NCBI GenBank assembly: GCA_965226965.1
Contig: OZ245715.1
Coordinates: forward strand, 620,001-684,000
DNA from: Endoryza foliicola
Lineage (GTDB): Bacteria > Bacteroidota > Bacteroidia > Chitinophagales > Chitinophagaceae
Length of the DNA: 64,000 nucleotides
Reading direction: 5' to 3'
Below, one piece after another: positions 60,699 to 64,000 of this stretch. The notes under the pieces were generated by a model. It made no database searches. It was not told the DNA's origin and saw only the letters and a list, made by a program, of their open reading frames with translations. Position numbers and translations under genes: made by a program. How positions within the stretch are numbered: position 1 is the first letter of the stretch; every line of letters begins with the position of its first letter.

Positions 60699-62558
60699 AT
60701 GTTTCAACAATACGATGTTATAGTAGTAGGTGCCGGACATGCCGGATGTGAAGCCGCAGCAGCTGCAGCCAATATGGGATCAAAGGTTCTTTTGATCACT
60801 ATGAACATGCAAACCATCGCCCAAATGAGTTGCAACCCTGCCATGGGGGGTATCGCAAAAGGTCAAATTGTTAGAGAGATAGATGCACTTGGAGGATACT
60901 CGGGTATCGTTACCGATATAAGCATGATTCAATTCCGCATGCTTAATAAATCAAAAGGACCTGCCATGTGGAGCCCAAGAGCTCAAAGTGATCGAATGCT
61001 CTTCGCTGCTACCTGGAGGGAAATGTTAGAGCAGACTCCGAATGTTGAGTTTTATCAAGACATGGTAAATGGATTGATCATCGAAGGAGATCAAGTAAAA
61101 GGAGTGGTTACAGGTCTAGGACATGAAATCAGATCCAAAGCCGTGGTAGTTACCAGCGGAACATTCCTAAACGGTGTAATACATATTGGTGAGAAAAGAT
61201 TCGGTGGAGGTAGAGTCGCTGAAAAAGCAGCAACCGGTATTACTGAACAGCTCGTATCCCTTGGTTTCGAAAGCGACCGTTTGAAAACCGGTACTCCTCC
61301 AAGAATCGATGGAAGAAGCCTCGATTATTCTAAAATGGAAGAACAAAAAGGTGATGACGAAATAGTTGGCTTTTCTTATACCAATACCAAGAAACCTACA
61401 GAACAAAGATCTTGTTGGATCAGCTATACCAATACAACTGTACACGATATTCTTAAAACTGGTTTCGACAGAAGTCCAATGTATACCGGACGTATTGAAG
61501 GTGTTGGCCCTCGTTATTGTCCAAGTATTGAAGACAAGATCAATCGCTTTGCAGAACGCGAAAGGCATCAATTATTCATTGAACCCGAAGGATGGAATAC
61601 CGTTGAAATCTACGTCAATGGCTTTTCTACCTCACTCCCGGAAGAAGTACAATACGAAGCTCTTCGTAATGTTCCGGGGTTTGAGAATGTAAGAATATTC
61701 CGACCGGGTTATGCTATCGAGTACGACTTCTTCCCTCCTACTCAATTGAAACATTCACTCGAAACCAAACAGATAAATAACCTCTTTTTTGCCGGACAAA
61801 TAAATGGAACAACCGGTTACGAAGAAGCAGCTTGCCAAGGATTAATGGCCGGAATCAATGCACATTTGAAAATCACAAATCAAGAGCCATTCATATTAAA
61901 AAGAAGCGAAGCATATATCGGAGTTCTAGTAGATGATCTTATTTCTAAAGGAACCGAAGAACCTTACAGAATGTTTACATCAAGAGCAGAATACCGAACC
62001 TTACTTCGACAAGACAATGCAGATATCCGACTTACACCCATGAGCGTAAAAATTGGACTTGCAAAAACAGACCGTTTAAAACGTGTAGAAGAGAAATTAA
62101 AAACAGTAGAAATATTAAAAAATACTTTAATAGAAACTTCTGTAGAACCTACAGAAGCAACCCCGTTTTTAGAGAAAAATAATTCAGCTCCACTATCTCA
62201 AAAACAAAAGGCGATCAACCTGCTTGTACGACCAAACATATCATTAAAAGGAATGATCAATCATTTCGAATTTCTAAACAAATTCAAAGAAACCGAAACA
62301 GAATTTGTAGAACAAACAGAAACACAAATCAAATACGATGTCTACATCGAAAAAGAAAAAGAATTAGTACAACGTATGAGTCAACTGGAAGATCTAATGA
62401 TACCGGATAGTTTTGACTATAAAAAAATTCCAGCCTTATCAGCAGAAGCAATGCAGAAGTTTCTAAAAGTAAAACCCAGAACACTTGGTCAAGCTAGTAG
62501 AATTAGTGGGGTGAATCCAAGCGATATTCAAATTCTAATGGTATACATGGGAAGATAA
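60699..62558 (+). CDS. mnmG: tRNA uridine-5-carboxymethylaminomethyl modification enzyme MnmG
   Basis: A 619-residue FAD enzyme that with MnmE modifies U34 of tRNAs. FAD motif VVGAGHAGCEAAAAAANMG; CNPAMGGIAKGQIVREID; KTGTPPRIDGRS; GYEEAACQGLMAGINA; MFTSRAEYRTLLRQDNAD. Normal length. mnmG is often next to the chromosome origin, in line with the parS-like sites before it and DnaA boxes beyond nadA. Confidence 0.96.
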   Translation: MFQQYDVIVVGAGHAGCEAAAAAANMGSKVLLITMNMQTIAQMSCNPAMGGIAKGQIVREIDALGGYSGIVTDISMIQFRMLNKSKGPAMWSPRAQSDRMLFAATWREMLEQTPNVEFYQDMVNGLIIEGDQVKGVVTGLGHEIRSKAVVVTSGTFLNGVIHIGEKRFGGGRVAEKAATGITEQLVSLGFESDRLKTGTPPRIDGRSLDYSKMEEQKGDDEIVGFSYTNTKKPTEQRSCWISYTNTTVHDILKTGFDRSPMYTGRIEGVGPRYCPSIEDKINRFAERERHQLFIEPEGWNTVEIYVNGFSTSLPEEVQYEALRNVPGFENVRIFRPGYAIEYDFFPPTQLKHSLETKQINNLFFAGQINGTTGYEEAACQGLMAGINAHLKITNQEPFILKRSEAYIGVLVDDLISKGTEEPYRMFTSRAEYRTLLRQDNADIRLTPMSVKIGLAKTDRLKRVEEKLKTVEILKNTLIETSVEPTEATPFLEKNNSAPLSQKQKAINLLVRPNISLKGMINHFEFLNKFKETETEFVEQTETQIKYDVYIEKEKELVQRMSQLEDLMIPDSFDYKKIPALSAEAMQKFLKVKPRTLGQASRISGVNPSDIQILMVYMGR

Positions 62559-62592
62559 AAAAAAACTCGATCTAAGATCGAGCTTTTTTTTT
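62557..62592. terminator. Bidirectional terminator between mnmG and nadA
   Basis: A9, stem CTCGATC, loop TAA, stem GATCGAG, C, T9. It works in both directions: the A-run overlaps the mnmG stop and the T-run overlaps the nadA stop codon. Confidence 0.92.
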
Positions 62593-63583
62593 AACTGGCA
62601 CTTATTTCTAACATTCGTTCAATCGGAATTCTACTCTTCTCAATCAATTCCTTACTCATCAAAATCTCAGGTAATTCGTATTTCATACACAGGTACAATT
62701 TTTCAAGTGTATTCAACTTCATGTGAGGGCAATCGTTACAAGCACAATTATTATCCGGCGGAGCAGGAATAAAAGTCTTACCCGGATTTTCTTTTTGCAT
62801 TTTATGCAAAATACCTGTCTCAGTCGCCACTATATAAGATCTACTCTCATCCTTTATAGTATAATTCAACAAGGCAGTAGTAGATCCAATAAAATCAGCG
62901 ATTCTTAATAAAGGTTCCTCACATTCAGGATGCGCGATAAACTTGGCTTCCGGATGTCTAATCTTAAGCTTCGTAATTTTTTCCAAACTAAAAATTTCAT
63001 GGACCATACATGCACCGTTCCACAACACCATATTCCTACCTGTTTTTCTATTCAAATAACCACCCAAATTTTTATCCGGTGCAAAAATTATCTTTTGATC
63101 TGCAGGTAATGAATTAATAATTTTTTCAGCATTAGAAGAAGTACAAATAATGTCACTCAAAGCTTTGATCTCTGCAGTACAATTTATGTAGCTGATAACA
63201 ATATGATCAGGATGCTGCTCCTTAAATTTTTTAAACAAATCAGCCGGGGCACTATCAGCAAGAGAACAGCCCGCTTTCAAATCCGGTAAGAGAACTTTTT
63301 TGTCAGGATTCAAAATTTTCGCAGTTTCAGCCATAAAGTGAACTCCGGCGAACACAATCATATCAGCACTTGTCTTTTTTGCGAATTGTGCCAAACCTAA
63401 ACTATCACCTATATAATCGGCTACATCTTGAATATCCGGTTCTTGGTAATAATGCGCCAAGAGAACCATATTCTTTTCCTTCTTAAGCTTTTCGATTTCA
63501 ACAAACAGATCCAAACTTGGATCCACCTTCAAATCTAAAAAACCAACTTTATCTAAATTTTTCTCAGCAACGTCAATGTGCAT
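62591..63583 (-). CDS. nadA: Quinolinate synthase
   Basis: A 330-residue [4Fe-4S] enzyme making quinolinate from iminoaspartate and DHAP, the first committed step of NAD synthesis. Cluster ligands lie in AGCSLADSAP, NGACMVHE and NCACNDCPHM. Also seen: LLAHYYQEPDIQDVADYIGDS. No nadB or nadC within the window. Its promoter region lies at 63584-63680, next to the DnaA-box cluster. Confidence 0.95.
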   Translation of the reverse strand: MHIDVAEKNLDKVGFLDLKVDPSLDLFVEIEKLKKEKNMVLLAHYYQEPDIQDVADYIGDSLGLAQFAKKTSADMIVFAGVHFMAETAKILNPDKKVLLPDLKAGCSLADSAPADLFKKFKEQHPDHIVISYINCTAEIKALSDIICTSSNAEKIINSLPADQKIIFAPDKNLGGYLNRKTGRNMVLWNGACMVHEIFSLEKITKLKIRHPEAKFIAHPECEEPLLRIADFIGSTTALLNYTIKDESRSYIVATETGILHKMQKENPGKTFIPAPPDNNCACNDCPHMKLNTLEKLYLCMKYELPEILMSKELIEKSRIPIERMLEISAS

Positions 63584-64000
63584 TTCTCTTGTATTAATTG
63601 TATTATATTATATAAAGACAAATAACCTACTATTATTACGGCTGTGAATTAGTGGATATTCTATTGTCTCTATAATTTGTAAAATTAAGAAATTCGACTT
63701 TTCCACAGCTATCAACATTTCTTTCACATCGTGGAAACCAGTGAAACCAAGAAAACAGTACAGTAATCAACAGTATGGATAAAAAAGCCATGGGTAAAAA
63801 TCAATCAAAGAAATCATCCGATAAAGCTGTTGATAAAAACCGTACAAAATCATTTTAGTCCACAATTCTCAAAGAATTAATAGAAACTTCATGATTTGTT
63901 CTATTTCAATTAACAGTTTCAAAGTAAAAAAAGCTAGTTTATTAACATAAAATCAGCTCCATTCACATACTGCTGTGGATACCCAAAATGAACCCTATTT
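63584..64000. other. Gene-free AT-rich region with DnaA-box-like sites; candidate oriC (partial)
   Basis: No coding frame seen. Four 9-mers have one mismatch to TTATCCACA: TTTTCCACA (63699-63707), TATGGATAA (63774-63782), TGTTGATAA (63828-63836) and TGTGGATAC (63974-63982, last three reverse orientation). Two weaker ones are CTATCAACA (63709) and TAGTCCACA (63856). A very AT-rich stretch (63600-63690) could be the unwinding element. The region continues beyond the window. Confidence 0.5.

Overview
The window looks like chromosomal DNA of a Bacteroidota bacterium, most likely of the Chitinophagaceae. The support is a CarboxypepD_reg-type TonB receptor, a propeller-type sensor kinase, GH3-family and DUF1684 proteins, the almost complete lack of Shine-Dalgarno sequences, and TAnnTTTG-type -7 promoter boxes. 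No tRNA, rRNA, IS element, prophage or CRISPR array was seen.

Layout. 1-3912 (-): an iron/heme uptake block (small exported protein, TonB receptor, HmuT-like lipoprotein, start of one more gene). 4015-4641: a lone membrane protein. 4703-13766 (-): a tightly packed nine-gene operon that starts with a lipoprotein and two LGFP-repeat proteins flanking a beta/gamma-crystallin protein, continues with three small envelope proteins, and ends with a propeller histidine kinase and its NarL-type regulator. 13940-16537 (-): tandem M20 amidohydrolases. 16648-18315: an SGNH hydrolase and a DUF1080 protein. 18572-27863 (-): an arginyltransferase-like protein, an exported M24 peptidase, a 49-codon ORF, a giant DUF4011/SF1 helicase with nuclease-like and WGR domains, and an M48-type peptidase. 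27959-33382: mixed small genes, one apparent pseudogene, tcdA and a TatD hydrolase. 33469-40320 (+): a polyamine-type operon (AdoMetDC-like, DUF4178, small TM protein, DUF350, membrane aminopropyltransferase, FAD oxidoreductase, membrane protein). 40317-41957 (-): altronate dehydratase.

42529-45619 (+): a SET protein, an ATP-grasp ligase, and an ATP-grasp-SET fusion. 45750-47087: two small genes around a polypurine/polypyrimidine tandem repeat. 47245-49859: ssb, with an unusual leader, and a Pif1-like helicase. 49945-51668: pnuC, tag and a NadR-type kinase. 51790-60044 (-): housekeeping and transport genes (mtgA, lysE-type exporter, GNAT, GH3, GT2, IMPase, chromate transporter, nadD, feoA). 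60091-63583: ybeY, mnmG and nadA. Two parS-like palindromes precede mnmG, and the last 300 bases hold a cluster of DnaA-box-like 9-mers, so the right end may be at or near oriC.

The best candidates for poorly described biology are the nine-gene LGFP/crystallin/two-component operon, the SET/ATP-grasp cassette, the M48-helicase pair, and the mutually exclusive hairpins before ssb. A window-wide pattern is also notable: at six genes the -7 box begins exactly 12 nt before the start codon (11 nt at a seventh), which predicts leaderless mRNAs.
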